6,026 nt of DNA from Taibaiella sp047605615. GTDB taxonomy: Bacteria > Bacteroidota > Bacteroidia > Chitinophagales > Chitinophagaceae. The stretch is taken from assembly GCA_047605615.1 (NCBI GenBank), contig JASGFI010000161.1:1-6026 (forward strand), written 5' to 3'. The notes below the pieces were generated by a model. That model saw only the letters and a list, made by a program, of their open reading frames with translations, ran no database searches and had not been told where the DNA came from. Position 1 is the first letter of the stretch. Every line of letters starts with the position of its first letter. This document shows, one piece after another, positions 4,662 through 6,026 of the stretch. A program made the translations under genes and the position numbers.

Positions 4662-5924
4662 TTGGCCCCGTTTGAAGCTAACCTCGAATATGCCCGCTCG
4701 CTCGACGACGCAGATACATTGTTTGCTTTCAGGGAAAGGTTCTTTTTCCCGCAGCACGAAGGCAATGACGCTATTTATCTTTGCGGCAATTCGCTCGGGT
4801 TGCAACCCCGCAGCACCCGCTACCTCATGGGCAAGGAGCTGGCCGACTGGGCCAAATGGGGCGTGGAAGGGCATTTTAACGCCGAAAACCCTTGGTTTGG
4901 CTACCACAAGCAATTCGGCAAATCGCTGGCACGCATAGTGGGTGCCAAAGAAGACGAGGTGGTGGCCATGAATACTCTTACGGTCAACCTGCATTTGTTG
5001 TTGCTTTCTTTTTACAAACCAGATAAAAATGGGCGTTATAAGATAATAATGGAAGCCGGGGCCTTTCCTTCGGACCAATATGCCTTGGAAACGCAGGCGC
5101 GCCTGCATGGTTTGGCGCCGGAAGAAGCGATTGTGGAACTAACCCCGCGACCCGGCGAATATACCCTGCGCGACGAAGATATTTTGCAAACAATCGAAGA
5201 AAACGGCAAGGAATTGGCTTGTGTGTTGATGGGCGGCATCAATTATTATACCGGCCAATGGTACGACATGAAAGCCATTACGGAGGCTGCACATGCCGCG
5301 GGGGCCTTGGCGGGTTTCGATTTGGCACATGCCATGGGCAATGTACCCTTGCAATTGCACGATTGGAACGTTGATTTTGCCTGTTGGTGTTCTTACAAAT
5401 ACCTCAACTCCGGCCCCGGTGGCGTGGCCGGTATTTTTGTGCACGAAAAACACGGCAACGATCCCCATACATTTCGCTTGGCCGGTTGGTGGGGCAACGA
5501 CGAGGGTACTCGTTTCAAGATGCAAAAAGGCTTTGAACCCGCCAAGGGGGCAGCCGCTTGGCAAATGAGCAATGCGCCCGTGTTCAATATGGTGGCGCAT
5601 AGGGCATCGCTCGATATATTTGACAAGACGAGCATGGCGGAACTGCGCGGAAAAAGCGTGCAGCTTACTGCTTACCTCGAGTTCCTGCTGTTGCAATTGG
5701 GCAATTTGGATTTTGAAATAATCACCCCTCCCGAACCGGAACGCCGGGGTGCGCAACTGTCGTTATTTTTCAAAAAACACGGCAGGAAAGTATTTGATGC
5801 GCTAACCGAAAAGGGCGTGATGGCCGACTGGCGCGAACCCAACGTGATTCGCATAGCACCCGTACCCCTTTATAATTCTTACGAAGACGCTTTCAGGTTT
5901 TATGAAATATTGGGCAATATTTAG
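4662..5924 (+). CDS. kynU: Kynureninase
   Basis: Kynureninase is a PLP-dependent, fold-type I enzyme of the cytosol that cleaves L-kynurenine to anthranilate plus alanine and 3-hydroxykynurenine to 3-hydroxyanthranilate. It serves tryptophan breakdown and, in many Bacteroidota, the aerobic kynurenine route to NAD. The 420 residues match the family length. Seen are CGNSLGLQP (41-49), GVEGHF (67-72), NTLTVNLH (104-111), EAGAFPSDQY (131-140, cofactor-site Phe and Asp), FDLAHAMGN (219-227, Asp220 expected to contact the pyridine nitrogen), CSYKYLNSGPGG (243-254, Lys246 the Schiff-base lysine), GWWGND (275-280) and MSNAP (302-306). All key residues are present. The start is an apparent TTG at 4662: the frame has a stop at 4647-4649, no ATG or GTG lies between, and the next in-frame ATG encodes residue 56, beyond conserved motifs. 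The N-terminus PFEANLEYARSLD aligns with normal family starts, so the TTG is well placed. It begins 44 bases after lspA with no clear promoter or terminator between, so cotranscription is likely. No other kynurenine-pathway genes are visible. Confidence 0.95.
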   Translation: MAPFEANLEYARSLDDADTLFAFRERFFFPQHEGNDAIYLCGNSLGLQPRSTRYLMGKELADWAKWGVEGHFNAENPWFGYHKQFGKSLARIVGAKEDEVVAMNTLTVNLHLLLLSFYKPDKNGRYKIIMEAGAFPSDQYALETQARLHGLAPEEAIVELTPRPGEYTLRDEDILQTIEENGKELACVLMGGINYYTGQWYDMKAITEAAHAAGALAGFDLAHAMGNVPLQLHDWNVDFACWCSYKYLNSGPGGVAGIFVHEKHGNDPHTFRLAGWWGNDEGTRFKMQKGFEPAKGAAAWQMSNAPVFNMVAHRASLDIFDKTSMAELRGKSVQLTAYLEFLLLQLGNLDFEIITPPEPERRGAQLSLFFKKHGRKVFDALTEKGVMADWREPNVIRIAPVPLYNSYEDAFRFYEILGNI

Positions 5925-6026
5925 ATGTTGCCACCCACCCATGAACAGCTTGGAGGCCTGCATCCTTCTTGTGCGCCCCTTGCGGCCAATGTCATTTAGT
6001 CAAGGTATAAAATAATAAAAACCATT
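5925..6026. other. Non-coding tail after kynU
   Basis: No gene is supported here. There is no clear intrinsic terminator for kynU. The last 25 bases are very AT-rich (TATAAAATAATAAAA) and probably belong to the upstream region of a gene beyond the edge. A CCCCTTGCGGCC stretch (5976-5987) resembles the TTTGCGGCC extension of the WbqC-gene promoter but lacks the TA of the -7 box. Confidence 0.5.

Noticed and set aside
4398..5108. 236-codon minus-strand open frame across lspA and kynU
   Set aside because: It is antisense to two conserved genes and has no domain signature.
5139..5756. 205-codon minus-strand open frame inside kynU
   Set aside because: It is antisense to the kynureninase core motifs and is a shadow of that gene.
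1..6026. Search for a novel defence system, mobile element, CRISPR array or RNA gene
   Set aside because: The five supported genes are ordinary chromosomal genes, and I see no regularly spaced repeats, terminal inverted repeats with target duplications, transposase, integrase or tRNA-like structures.

Overview
The window looks like chromosomal DNA from a member of the Bacteroidota (Bacteroidetes). The signs are a type IX secretion (T9SS) type A sorting domain, -7 promoter elements of the form TAnnTTTG, no Shine-Dalgarno sequences, a long Bacteroidota-style LspA, and kynureninase as a housekeeping-type gene. Base composition is intermediate and isoleucine is often coded by ATA. A class such as Chitinophagia or Sphingobacteriia is possible, but I cannot settle it from this sequence.

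Layout from left to right. (1) Positions 1-340 hold a possible 5' end of a minus-strand gene running off the left edge (2-130, weak), then a good promoter (238-268) and an untranslated leader with an 11-codon ORF. (2) 341-718 encodes a small exported protein that is a signal peptide plus a T9SS sorting-type domain with no cargo. (3) 719-817 holds a promoter-like box, a perfect 12-bp palindrome and a strong intrinsic terminator (757-790). (4) 818-3064 encodes a full-length bifunctional (p)ppGpp synthetase/hydrolase (Rel/SpoT type). (5) 3093-3704 encodes a WbqC-family protein, with a -7 element almost touching its start codon. (6) 3705-3945 is a non-coding spacer that ends in a well-formed promoter for the next gene. 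(7) 3946-4617 is lspA, the lipoprotein signal peptidase, with a GTG start. (8) 4662-5924 is kynU, kynureninase, with an apparent TTG start, probably read from the lspA promoter. (9) 5925-6026 is a short AT-rich tail with no gene I can support.

All well-supported genes lie on the plus strand. They do not form one pathway: they cover stringent-response control (rsh), a probable glycan-related function (wbqC), lipoprotein maturation (lspA) and tryptophan/kynurenine metabolism (kynU). The gene neighbourhood looks like ordinary core genome with separate promoters. I see no CRISPR array, insertion sequence, tRNA or rRNA, phage gene or defence system. The points most worth a second look are the cargo-less T9SS domain protein, the promoter/terminator arrangement ahead of rsh, and two mutation-prone sequence features inside rsh.
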